Source: Zygnema cylindricum (Eukaryota; Streptophyta; Zygnematophyceae; Zygnematales; Zygnemataceae). From it: a DNA stretch of 60,000 bases. The stretch lies in contig JBBHKE010001378.1 of assembly GCA_037447655.1 (NCBI GenBank), positions 64,001 through 124,000 on the forward strand, written 5' to 3'. The notes beneath the pieces are model-generated. The model worked only from the letters and a program-made list of their open reading frames with translations, did no database searches and was not told the origin of the DNA. Positions 11,063-21,560 of this stretch are shown here, in pieces. Made by a program: the position numbers and the translations under genes. The stretch's first letter is position 1, and each line of letters begins with the position of its first letter.

Positions 11063-13172
11063 CTAAGCTTCTCCCCCTACAATGGAGTGATGACTGATGA
11101 ACAAAACTTGTAGGACTATAGATAACAAGAACCCTAACTCCTCCCAAGAAGATGAGGTTCTCTAAGCTAAAGCTCCTATCCCCTCTAAACCAAAGGAGAA
11201 AGGTTGGCTTTTCAATACTGTGCTGATCCACTGGAAGTCTAACTTTTGTACCCTTAGAACCCACTGTTTTAGTACCCAAGATGGGAGAAAACCAGTTTCG
11301 GAGGGAACACAACAAAATCCAAAGTGAAATACTGGCAGAGGACAAATGAACTTCCACGCGAAAATAATTAAAATAGAAATAATTGGTTGTTTCAGATTTA
11401 ACAATATCACCTTGCCCCAAAGAAGGGAATAAAAGATAGAATGAAGATTTATGGCAAAAGAAGCTCACATACCTTATAAAGCCAAGATGCCACGATGGGA
11501 AGAAGAAATATCTCCTAGTGACACCGAAGACCGATTTCATTCTCCTTCACCACTCAGTTTCCACAGATCGGAACCGACTGGACTCTTCTCGGTTTCAATA
11601 GCAAAAAGTCAAGATCCCCCAAAATGATTGATAGTGCCAACTGCCCGCCCGAACTACGATCTCCAAACAAGACAAATCCAATCCAAGATGGCAATAGAGT
11701 CAAGCAATCAAGCACAACAAAGATTCTCCAAAAGAAGGTTGTTTGGAATTTCTCTGAGGTTTTTCACAGGAGACAGTACTAAAAAGCAACCTGTCTCTTT
11801 CGCCACCGAGCCCCTTATTCAACCAAGTTTGTCCTCTTCCGGTCCAAAAAGTCAAAGTAATACAAAGAACCAATCAGCGGGAAGCAAATGTAATCGAACT
11901 AACAAAAGACAAATTAAGTTGTACTACGCTTAAGGCAAAAAGTTTTGTTTCCAGTCACGGCTAGATTTCCGACTGAAAGTCAAAGTTTGTTCCACTTCAA
12001 TAAGACAAAGTACTGAAAATGACGCCTAAACGCCAGATTTTGCCCTGATCTAATTAATAGACTAATAGTCAGTTGGACCTGAACTAAATTCCTACTGACA
12101 TAAGACAGCCAAATCTAAATGACTATCCGAAGAGTTACGTGGCGTTCCACAATGTGACCCCTAAAAGGTCAAGTGGCAACTGGCTGCTTGTAAAAGAACT
12201 GAAATCTTTGAAGCGGAATAACTTGGCTTTCCGGCCTGTGTTAGGCGCGGAATAAAGTGCGTTCCGTTCAGTTCAGGAAATACCTTGATCTTGTCCGGTT
12301 CCGTGTACCTCATTTGTCGTACGCTGATGCCTGTACAGGTAGAAAGGGTCTCGAAGATCTTGGGTACATAAAGGTGTGCCGAAAACACACACGGGCTAGA
12401 CACCGTACCGCTTATTTTGTTTTTATACAATAACAACATTACACAGAATTTTGCCGATACTCTCAGAAAGTCTGGGAGGTAGTACTGACCGACGGATGTT
12501 CATCTGCGAGGTGTTCGATTCATTTTTCTTTGTAAATGTCAACCTTCCTAAAGGAGGTGGGTTGGCAGATAGAGAAAAAAAAATCGCGACACACTGGACT
12601 ATTAAGCTTCGTGTCATGATGCAAAACCAACGAAAAATCTTAAGATTTGCAAATGACACGCGCTTTCCAAAATATAACCGAAAATAAAAACGAAATTTCG
12701 TAACATTCCTTCATCACGTTATTTTATAAATAGATAATATAAGAGATATTATAATATCAAATTTAAAAATCTTACCATTTATAAATCACAGCCACGAGTT
12801 AAGATAATTGATTATTACTTTACTTTACTTTACTTTATTTAAATAATATCAGTTGTTTTTAATTGTTAATACATCATTGTAATCACAATTGCCCCTCGAT
12901 TAATAACATCATAACAATCAGGATATGTTGTTATTCGATTATTATTTATATTGCTTTCAGCATAAACAACCAAAGTTGGGATGTGGTATGATTACATCAT
13001 TATTATTTCCAACCAATTTATTTGTATTTATTTTCTTCACACAATTGAATACCAAGATACATAGTTTATACTGATTGTGGTATAAGAACCATTTGAATTC
13101 GCTAACTATGATTTTACGTATATTTTTTAATTATTTTTTTCGTCACACTATTTCTCTCGAAAGACTTTCGTA
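11063..13172. other. Intergenic, no gene recognised
   Basis: An open frame at 11,034-11,540 (-) has no recognisable motif. From about 12,690 the sequence is strongly AT-rich, with a short TTTAC repeat near 12,815-12,840. Confidence 0.5.
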
Positions 13173-13480
13173 ATGTTCGAAAACAGAAACCCTAAAAATG
13201 AGTTGGAGTACAAACTGGCGTCTGCAAATAGTATAAAAGCTATGGCGAAATACGCAGGTACATGGTACACAAGTGAAGATTTGAAGTTAAGTTTGTCGGT
13301 GCTAAAAATCTGAAGGATTTTCATTATCGGATCGTAGCTGGCGTTGCGCCAATCAATTTAGAACACGTGGTTTACAGACTATACGTGATAAATATCGACC
13401 ATTGTGATGAACAATTGACCCGGTCTGTAGAGTTGGTCGTACGATTACAGAAACGTCTAATGGAACTTCATTCTAAGTGA
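13173..13480 (+). pseudogene. Broken cystatin-like ORF
   Basis: An ATG frame (13,173) encodes NPKNELEYKLASANSIKAMA and then KYAGTWYTSEDLKL, stopping at about 13,310. The next frame continues with KFVGAKNLKDFHYRIVAG, then YRLYVINIDHC, to a stop at 13,478. Joined by one frameshift near 13,290, the order resembles a phytocystatin: an alpha-helix of the LARFAV type, then a strand with VVAG (here RIVAG, in place of QVVAG), then YRLYV. Such proteins inhibit papain-like proteases. The similarity is by eye only. The ORF ends exactly where repeat R1 starts, so its 3' end may have been replaced. Confidence 0.35.
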
Positions 13481-13805
13481 ATATCCAACGTGCTCTCACT
13501 GTGGAGCTCACGTAACGACAAAAAGTGACTGTTTGCAACACTTTTTTTTACATGCGGTTGTCGCAGTTTTGTTACCGTAAACGTTCGCCGGCCGTGTGAA
13601 TTGCTAATTTTGTTATGATGGTCGACGTTCGCAAGCGCGGAAAAATTATAAGCGCTTGAAACAATATTTTGAAAGTCAAAGTTGTCAAACCGATTGACTG
13701 TCAAATTTAGATTCAACGGTACTTTACTTGTACCAATGTGTACTTCAAACGTACGATTTTTGACAAAATGACGTAAGTGACTGTGCGCAACCAAAACATT
13801 CATTG
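13481..13805 (+). repeat. Repeat R1, single arm
   Basis: Homologous to the arms of the large foldback repeat at 27,560-45,494, for example ccaacgtgctctcac (13,485) and gtcgacgttcgcaagcgcgg (13,621). About 320 bp, directly followed by R2 copy 2. Confidence 0.75.
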
Positions 13806-14272
13806 CCTACGAAGACTCAAACGTTAATACGGGGTTATGGATACTTGTGACCTAATTCCCAATATAATGTGGACATGGTTGACTTCCTTGGGTGCTGAAA
13901 TATTGGGAGGCATGTGTGTTAGCTCTTAAGGCGACAATTGTCGATAGCATTATGAGACTTAGTTGCACCAACATTACCCTTAGTTACGATAGTAGCCATA
14001 TTCTCACGTAAATTGTTTTGGTCACATTTTAGTCAATTTTTCTTCATGTTTGGTTATGTGTTGGTAATATCAAATACGGGTAACATGACGAAAAGGTGAT
14101 CAAGATATAACCAAGCATGAGAAGATGCCTAGTGATGTTATGTGGTCTTTTTGCACAACAGCTTGTATAGTAAAAAAAACAAAAACATGATGCACTATAC
14201 AGCCCAGCACTTGGTGAATTATTAGACAACAGCTACACTAAAATGAGTTTACCCACATGGCTCATTTTTTAG
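13806..14272 (+). repeat. Dispersed repeat R2, copy 2
   Basis: Second direct copy of R2 (see 5,944-6,425), 467 bp, ending in the same AAAATGAG/CTCATTTT terminal hairpin and TAG. Confidence 0.75.
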
Positions 14273-16004
14273 CACAATTAAATGGCGTTATCAACGCCAA
14301 TTTATGATTTCGTGCGAAAAAAGCATATTGGGATTAGAGTGATACACAGCGATACACAGTGAGCTGTTTACAATGTGGTACACTAAAGTCCTGCTGCACA
14401 TCAAAACTTACATTCAACCGGGGGAAAAAAGAATGTCGGCCAATGTGATCTGGTATGGACCGACTAATGGGAGTATTGCGTTTACCTCTTGAAGAAGGTG
14501 TCGACGAGTCATTCATCGTTAGACGACAAATCACAGAAAGATAATGTGAGAATGTAAATTATTTGTTCGTTTTGCTTCGCTGAGTGACCCTTGACTATAC
14601 GTTGACTATATAAGCTGCAGTTATCTACATACCTGATCTAGTGTGGACTACTTCCGCTACCTTTCCGTTTGTTCATAATTAACACCTTCATGATTTGTAA
14701 TAGGAACATTTCTGTGCTACTTGAATAGGCTCTGGTAGTGTGTGGTTACAAAAAGTGTCCTCCATTGACGCCCAATGGCAAATATTTTTTTCCAGAAACC
14801 CTAAATAACCTTTATATGTCCAGAGATGCCATGCATTTTTTTTGCACAGAATCATATATCACAAGGACAAATTTAAATGTTATGTTACTCTGTCCTACAA
14901 AATTAGAGTTAGCACATTATTTTCCAAAACATTTTTATTATAATTAGCTGCATTGAGTTATGTTTTGCAACATGGCTCGTTGTGGGCATTTAAACTAAGT
15001 TGCTTGGAACACTAATTTCTAACTTAGGGTAATAAAACAATCACTCAAATTCGGGTGATTTACTAAAGATTGATCATATACCCAATTCGGAGCCAAAAGA
15101 AAAACACATGAGATAAGAAAATGATGTATGAAAGAGGATCCTAGATTAATAATGTGAAGATTTTAGATTTCCACACATTTGCCAACATATGCTTCGATTA
15201 ATTTTTCTTAGCTTTTTTTTTTTCGGGAATCATAACCATTATCAATTTACACTCGTACAAACATGGAAGCACAAAGAGATGCCGAAAACCTGAAAACCTG
15301 TAGACTCTTTCTGCTGAAAATGTGATGTTTCTAGTCAAAACTTTCCATTTTCTAATTTGAAAATAAAATACAAACGATCACAAAATAAATCAAATGTTAA
15401 AAAAACATAAAATTTTCAGAAATTTTACACTTACACCTCAACCAAAAAAACGTAGGAAAAAAACGGAAAAGGAAACTCCAAATTTTGGTTAACATCTTGA
15501 ACAATTCCTCTCTTCCAATAAGATTCAGATGAACTGAGTATGTTTTCCCTCAAAAAACGGAAAAAGAAAATCGTTTCCGTATTCTGTCGTTTCCTGGAAA
15601 AATAAAACAACAAATGTGGCATTTTAGGAAAATATAGATTTAACAAAAAGAACAAGAAAAAAAAAAAAAAAACAATAGGAGAAAGCAAACAACTGCAAAA
15701 ATATTTCATATTTTACATACCATTTGCAAACTTGAAAACTCAACAAAATATACGGTTTAAAAAAAGAAAAAAGATACGGAAAGAACAAAAAGAAAAAAAG
15801 ACAAGTAATTCCTTTTTAAAACAACAAAATCTATAGTCGCGATCTCCAAATCACCAAAAAACCGAAATAAAAAAACTCGATCTAAATTTCAACAAAATGT
15901 GAACCAAAAAACAAATATAATGAATATAAAGAAGAATCGAACAAAATTTGCGATGCTTACCGTTTAAAATTTTAATATTCCGTTTTCAGATTCAGTTTAG
16001 CGTT
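14273..16004. other. AT-rich intergenic, downstream of the wall-protein gene
   Basis: No gene seen. The last few hundred bases before 16,005 should contain the 3' UTR of the minus-strand gene; no clear poly(A) site could be assigned. Confidence 0.5.
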
Positions 16005-16351
16005 TTACGGACAAGTTAAACTGAACCAGTAAAACTCATACTTAATACCGGGATCGAGAAAATATTCAAAAGGTTCGTAAAAATCAGTTTCTCCAGTAAG
16101 ACAAACACAATTCGTTTGTCTCGCAGTATAAAAATTATAATCCCCATTTGGGTCTATTTCCGGTTCAAAAAAAGATTCGAGATAAAATCCGTACGGACTG
16201 TCCGTACAATTATTTCGACACTTAATATAGTGTGAATCTTCACCGCCGTAAAACTGATAATTATTTCCAATTGGGGTATTGGGAAACCCCACTCCATTAA
16301 ATTGGTAGTAATTTCCTCCGACAAGGGTGCTGTTTGGAGGGGAACTACAGG
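16005..16351 (-). CDS. Exon 6: six-Cys domain 2 and stop
   Basis: 347 nt. Cysteine spacing C-x42-C-x3-C-x32-C-x-C-x29-C matches domain 1. Shared motifs are PYGFY, the QTNCVC/QYTDCIC pair and the closing FYWFSLTC. The protein ends CP-stop where domain 1 continues into prolines. Confidence 0.7.
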
Positions 16352-19300
16352 CTGGGAGGGGAGAGAGTGGGAGAGGGTGAGAGTGGGAGAGGGAGAGAGA
16401 GGGAGAGAGAGGGAGAGGGAGGGAGAAGGAGGGAGAGAGGGAGAGTGAGGGCGAGTGGGGAGGCGGGGGTGGGGGGAGAGGGGGAGGGGGATGGGGAGGC
16501 GTTGGGGGAGAGGGACAGGGAGGGTGAGGGGGAGGGAGGGAGGGTGAGGGGGGGGGGAGAGAGGGGGAAAGGGGAGGGAGAGAAAGATAAATACTAATTA
16601 GTGTAGACAAAAGATAAACAAATGCGTATAATTAATTACCCACCCTAATTTGAGTGGTTAACACAAGATAACAATGGAAGATAAACCACCATAATCAGTG
16701 TCGACAAGAAGTAAATTTTTCACTTTTAAAAAACTAAGAATTTGCACAACTTTTGTCTCAAATTCATAATTAAAACAGGCCTAGACATATCCTAATCTCT
16801 CTCTCTCACGCATGGGCAAGTGAATTAAGGTCAGCGCACCTCGAGGAGGGCCAAGATAAGGGGGAGGACGAGGGGGGCGAGGAGGAGAGGGAGGCGGTCT
16901 AGGAGGGGGGGAAGGAGGGGGGGAAGGAGGAGGAGGGGATGGAGGTGGATAAGGAGAAGGCGGGGTATATGGTGATGTAAGCTCTGAACAAAAGGGAATA
17001 AAATAGTATTAGTCTCCCTCCTCCCTCTCATCACTTCCCTGTTCTCTCCCACTCTTGCATTTTCCCTCTTCCTTCCTCCCCCTCCCTCCTCCCTATTACC
17101 TATTCCCTCTTCCCTTATCCCCCATACCCCACCCTTTTTCTTTCTTCCCTCTTCCCTCCTCTTACTCCTCTTGCCCTCTTACCCCACACTCCTCCCTTTT
17201 CCCCACTTCCTTCTTCCCTCCTCCCTAACACTCGACCATCCTCTCACTTCCGTCTTCCCTCCTTGCCTCTCTCTCTCCTCTCTCCCTTTCTCCCTCTCAT
17301 CAAAAAAAAGAAAATGGATGATTCTCTAAAACTTGTGAGAGTAACAGCTGACAAAAAATCTAAACTTAAAAACAACGAAAACAAAAATGTACAACAAAAA
17401 ACGAAAGCCAAAAAAAAAAACAAAATTAAAAATAAACGACAGAAAACAAAAGACAAAAGAAGAAAGAGAAAAGAAATAAACAAAAGACAAAAGACAAAAG
17501 ACAAAAGAAAAACGACAAAAGACGAAAGATAAAAAACAAAAAACAAATACCAAAAACCAAAATACCAACATAAAAAAAATAAAAAAATCTTACCTGGCGG
17601 TGGACAACTCAAATCGAACCAAAAATATTTGTACGGTTGAAAATCGTCTTCAAAATACGGATTCGAAAAATCGATGGGTCCTCCCATGCAAATGCAATCC
17701 GTATATTGAACAATTTTAAAATGAATTAATCCGTACCCGTCGTCAAATACAACCGAATCCGTAAATTGTACTATGTAAAAACCGTACGGAAAAGCGTCGG
17801 CACCACATTTATTAAAACATTTTGTCCCATCTCCTACGGAATCTTCCGGTTGATAAAAATTGTAAAACTTTTTTATTGGGGCAGAATATTGAACTTTTGT
17901 GTATTCGAAAAAACCTCCGGGTTTGGAACTATTGGGGCTAATAAAACAGGCTGGGATATGGGGGAAAAGAAAAGAATAATAATTAAAAGGAGAAGGGGTT
18001 AGAGGGAAAAACGAAAAAGGAGAAAGAAAGAAAGGGTTAGAAAGAAAAGGTTAGAGGGAGAGGGAGAGGAAGAGGGAGAGAGTGTAATAACAGGCTGGGA
18101 ATTGGAAGAAAAGGAAAGCAAAATAATGAAAGAGAGAAGAAGTTGCTGGAGTCAGAAGGAAAAGAAAAGCCGAGAAAAAGGAGAAAGAAAGAAAGGGAAA
18201 AGAAAGAAAAGGTTAGAGGGAGAGGGAGAGGAAGAGGGAGAGGGAAGGAGGATGGGATTTGGGAGAAAAGAGAAGTTAATGAATGAAAGGGTGAAAGGCT
18301 ATTGGAGTCAGAAGGAAAAAGGAAAAAGGAAAAAGGAGAAATAAAAGAAGAATGAAAGGAAAGGCTAGACGGAGTGGGAGAGGAAGAGGGAGAGGGAGAG
18401 AGTAAAACAGGCTGGGATTTTGGAGAAGAAAAAAGGAATTTAATTGAAGGAAGAAAATGTTATTGCCAGGGAAAGGGAGAAAAAAAAAAAGGGAAAGAAA
18501 GACAGGAAGTAAGAAAATAAAGACTAGAGGGAGAGGGAGAGGAAAGAGTAAAACAAACTGGATCTGAAAGACAAAAAAACCCAAAAGAAAAATGAAAAAC
18601 AAGACAAAGAAGAAAAAAAAAAGTATCACAATACTATTAACGGAATTATCAACAAATTGATCATAAAATAAAAGAAGTTAAAAAAAAAATTGAGAGAAAA
18701 CATATGTTGGGAATGAAATTAAAGGGAGAGAGAAAAACAAATTAGGGAGGGAAGGAAAGGGAGAGAGACTCACGTGGAGGCGGGGGAACCGTAGGCGGAA
18801 GGGGAGTTGAGATTGGAGGGAGAAAAATTGGTGGAGGGGGAGAGGGAGGTGGGGATGGAGGTGGAGAAGGACGGGGAGGGGGAGGAGGAGAAGGAGATGG
18901 AGGAGAGGGGAGGAAGAGGGGGTGGGGGAGAGGGAGGCCGAGGTGGCGGAGGAGGAGAAGGAGGAGGAGAAGGCGGGGGGGAGGTGGGGGGAGTTGGAGG
19001 AGGGGAATGGGGAGGAGAGAGAGGAGGAGAACGAGGGGGAGAGGGAGAAAGAGGAGGAGAAAGAGGAGGATGAGAGGGAGGAGAGGGAGGGGGGGATAAT
19101 GTGGGTTCTGAACAAGTGTGCATGTAAAAGGAAATAAATAAATAAATGAGTCAGACAAATGTAAATAAAAAATTGGTAAGAGGGGAAAGAAAAACGTTTT
19201 ATGAAGTATTCTTGAACTTGAAAACACACGGTTGTCTCTTTTGAAATAATCAACAATCCGACCTCCGCCAAAACATTTAAAACTTCTTTTTTTCCCCCTA

Positions 19301-21315
19301 TTTTTTCTTCCCCCCCTTCCCCCCCCCCCCCCCCCCCCTCCCTTTCCTCCCCCCCCTTTTTTTATTTTCGTGCGAGGTAAATTCTACGACAACCAGTGCT
19401 GACGTCATCAATTCAGCACAAATATTTTCTGACGTCAGCAAACAAAAAACGCTGATTCCAAAAGACAAAATTGTTATTGTCATCAATTGAAAATGAGATG
19501 CCAGCAGTACAACAGATGACGTCAGGGTCAAGAAATATAACGTCAGGGATAGGAAATGTGAAGTCAACCGTAGAAAGTGGGAAGACATCAGAATAATGCT
19601 GACGTCAGCAACCCACCTGAAGAGTACGGAGGGCAGGGAGCTCGAGGAGGGCGGTGCTTCCGGGGAGGGCGAGGGGGTTTGCGGTGCTCTGGGGAGGGGA
19701 GAGAGAAAGAAGGAGAGGGCAGAGAGGGAAAGGGAGAGGAAGAGGTGAGGGAGAGGGAAGGGGGTCAGGAAGAAGGTCAACAGAGCATTTTTATTTATGA
19801 CACGTGGCATGTTTATCGTTTTTACAAGAAAACTTGAATGGATTTTCAAAGAAAAAAAAAATAAGAGCTAAAAAGAAAAATTCAGACGAAAAGGGAGGGT
19901 TGCGGAGGGAGGGAGAGAGGGAGGGAGGGAGGGAGGGAGGGAGGGAGGGAGGGAGAGAGTATTGGATATTAGTTTTCCTCTTAAAGACCATCTGTTATTT
20001 TCCCCTGAAAAAATCATTTTATTTGGGGCTGTCTGTTCTTTCCACCTGCTTCCCACTCCTAGATAAGATGTATTTATTACACTGCCCATTGTTATTTGAG
20101 TAAATCACTTTAATTTGAGTGAATGTACCTTTAATCCATAATCATAAATTAGTGTAAATAACACTATTTAGTCAAGTGACTCATAATGAGTCACATCGCA
20201 AAACATAAATTAGTGTGGTTAGTTATAAAAAAATGCCTATGATAACGGTCAACTGAGTCTAATACATAATTTAGTGTAGGTAGCTTTAATAAAGTGTTAT
20301 CGTTGATAACTCACTAACTCTAGAACCTATTTTAGCGTACATGATTGTAATTAAGTGTTATTGCTAAATAATTCACTAACTCTAGATAACTCCAATCAAG
20401 AACTGAATCCTAACAATTCTCCAACTCCGATACATAACTTGATGCAGATAATTCCAAAAAGCATTGTAGACTAATAAATAAATAAATAAATTGCTAACTC
20501 TAATAGCGATGGGCAGTGTGCGGCCAACAGAATCTGTCACGTCACAGAATACAGTCAAGAACAGACAACTCTTTGTCTTGACTTACCTTGACTTCATTTT
20601 CTCTAGAATATAGCTTTTTAGTGTCTACTGTCAAGTCACAATTGACCGATAGGTCCTAGTCTCTTGAGATTATCCGAATTAAATCGGCTCCGTCGTAGTC
20701 CTTAATTAAGAGTTATAACTAATTAAGTTTTTATTAGAGATTTATGTGTCTAGAAAGAAAATGTGTTATTGGACGTAACTTATATTATAAATTACATCAC
20801 AAAATCATAAGATCAATAACTACTATTCCATTATGTTGGATGCGACAAACATTGTGATCAACTGTCCTGATTGAAAAGATATCAAAACTAAGAAAAAAAT
20901 TCGAAAGGTATTTTCTCCCCCAATTTCTTAACTTCTTTCTGTCTTGTACTATTTTCACTTCCAATCATTATCCGTACATCTCGTTGTCTATGGCTATAGA
21001 GGGAGGATAGAGAGGGAAGGGGTAGAGGGAGAGAGAGCGAGAGAGAGAGAGAGATTTCTCACTCTTCCTCTTCTTATGAAGCTGACGTCTTCTAGAAGTT
21101 AAGGAATCCATGGACTCTTTGTCTATCGCTTCTATTTGTACGGACTTTTCGGGAAGGAGGGGAAAGAGAGAGTGGTCATCGCTTTCTTCTTGGGCTGAGG
21201 AGGAGAGAGAGATATCCCTGAGAGAGGGGATGCGAGAGAGACAGGGGAAGAGAGAGAGGAGAAGAATTGAGAGAGTAAGGAGAATCCATGGCGAAAGAGA
21301 GAAGGTGGAGGCCAT
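16005..21315 (-). CDS. Secreted proline-rich protein with two six-Cys domains, six exons
   Basis: Exons on the minus strand are 21,315-21,063; 19,688-19,617; 19,107-18,774; 17,950-17,594; 16,983-16,840; 16,351-16,005. All five introns have GT-AG ends and phase 1, and exons 2, 4 and 5 are exact multiples of three, so the model is self-consistent. The product (about 501 residues, if a one-base surplus in exon 3 is an error) has a signal peptide, a basic Pro-rich stretch, an SPPP-rich linker, a six-Cys domain, a second SPPP linker and a second six-Cys domain, then a stop. SPPP blocks are typical hydroxyproline O-glycosylation sites of plant and algal wall glycoproteins (extensins, pherophorins), so I infer an extracellular matrix protein. 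I do not recognise the Cys domain as a named family. The start ATG is the one immediately before the hydrophobic signal. Confidence 0.75.
16352..16839 (-). other. Intron 5 with extreme pyrimidine tract
   Basis: The 3' part (16,352-16,580) is almost pure C/T on the coding strand, mainly CCCTCT-type repeats, running straight into the CAG acceptor. Confidence 0.6.
16840..16983 (-). CDS. Exon 5: second SPPP-rich linker
   Basis: 144 nt, phases 1 and 1; acceptor TTGTTCAG, donor GAG|GTGCGC. Encodes ELTSPYTPPSPYPPPSPPPP followed by PRPP-type repeats. The acceptor is nearly the same as that of exon 3, suggesting exon duplication. Confidence 0.65.
17594..17950 (-). CDS. Exon 4: six-Cys domain 1
   Basis: 357 nt, phases 1 and 1. 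Cysteine spacing C-x42-C-x3-C-x36-C-x-C-x27-C, with PYGFY after the CxxxC pair and YFWFDLSC at the end. The ...KC...C...DC.C order loosely recalls WSC-type carbohydrate-binding domains, but I cannot support that assignment. Ends CPPP, running into the next Pro linker. Confidence 0.7.
17951..18773 (-). repeat. Intron 3 minisatellite containing acceptor copies
   Basis: On the coding strand the exon-4 acceptor context (TCCCAGCCTGTT) recurs near 18,095 and 18,415, with a diverged copy near 18,555. The copies are separated by CT-rich stretches at irregular spacings of about 140-320 bp. This is a decayed tandem array built from intron end plus exon start. Confidence 0.55.
18774..19107 (-). CDS. Exon 3: SPPP-rich linker with one-base surplus
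   Basis: 334 nt; acceptor CAG before 19,107, donor C|GTGAGT. The 5' two thirds read EPTLSPPPSPPS and more SPPP; the 3' third reads PSPPP only in the next frame. Dropping one G of the GGGG run at 18,907-18,910 gives 333 nt and continuous SPPP coding, so either this allele is frameshifted or the homopolymer is miscounted. Confidence 0.65.
19306..19372. repeat. Poly-C/poly-T tract in intron 2
   Basis: Long C runs (about 20 C at 19,319-19,338) between T runs; prone to sequencing error. Confidence 0.8.
19400..19607. promoter_or_regulatory. Cluster of four TGACGTCA palindromes
   Basis: Exact TGACGTCA at 19,400, 19,430, 19,517 and 19,600, plus partial sites (cgtcagg near 19,541). This is the core bound by TGA/CREB-class bZIP factors. 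It lies in intron 2 next to exon 2; regulatory role is inferred. Confidence 0.5.
19617..19688 (-). CDS. Exon 2: short basic Pro-rich segment
   Basis: 72 nt; acceptor CAG before 19,688, donor G|GTGGGT, phases 1 and 1. Encodes HRKPPRPPRKHRPPRAPCPP, a basic proline-rich stretch with one Cys. Support is exon symmetry and splice sites only. Confidence 0.55.
19907..19957. repeat. GGGA microsatellite
   Basis: About a dozen GGGA/GAGG units in intron 1. Confidence 0.9.
19958..21062. other. Intron 1 remainder, no further exon found
   Basis: AT-rich middle (20,100-20,900) without a phase-compatible exon that I can see. The coding strand is CT-rich near 21,000-21,055. Confidence 0.45.
21063..21315 (-). 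CDS. Exon 1: signal peptide and basic tail
   Basis: Starts MASTFSLSPWILLTLSILLL, a clear signal peptide with cleavage likely after about residue 27. An acidic/serine segment (SSSAQEESDDHS) and a basic end (SRRRQLHKKRK) follow. Donor A|GTGAGA, phase 1, 253 nt. An in-frame upstream extension exists but lies in a CT-rich probable 5' UTR. Confidence 0.7.
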
Positions 21316-21560
21316 GGCGGTTGTGAAACCAGAAAAAGTAAAATGGGAGAGAAAAAAGGAAAGGAGAAGGAATAAATGGGAGGAAGAGGAGAAAACTGGG
21401 AAGAGAAAATAGATCGAAATGAAAATTGTAAAAGGCAAAGCAAGAAATAAAAAAATCAAAAATGCATTTTGTTGTTGTGGGATTTTTTTTGGACAGCAAT
21501 TTGGATTTGTGGAAAATATAGGAAACCGAAAATGGATAAGGGTCCTGTTATTGTTTTTCG
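21316..21560 (-). promoter_or_regulatory. Probable promoter and CT-rich 5' UTR
   Basis: TATATTT on the minus strand (21,514-21,520) lies about 200 bases upstream of the exon 1 ATG. The sequence between is a CT-rich leader, common in plant 5' UTRs. Confidence 0.35.

Noticed and set aside
11034-11540. 168-codon minus-strand frame
   Set aside because: Hydrophobic, irregular sequence without motifs; continuing an exon here conflicts with the frame of 10,777-11,062.
16334-16597. Plus-strand Gly/Glu/Arg-rich frame
   Set aside because: Antisense of the pyrimidine-rich intron 5; no start context or domain.
17594-17950. WSC or pherophorin domain assignment for the Cys domain
   Set aside because: Cysteine order is suggestive, but spacing and key motifs are not convincing by eye.
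18770-19230. Long overlapping open frames on both strands in GA/CT-rich DNA
   Set aside because: Low-complexity sequence opens every frame; only the frame with phase-consistent splice sites and SPPP coding was kept.
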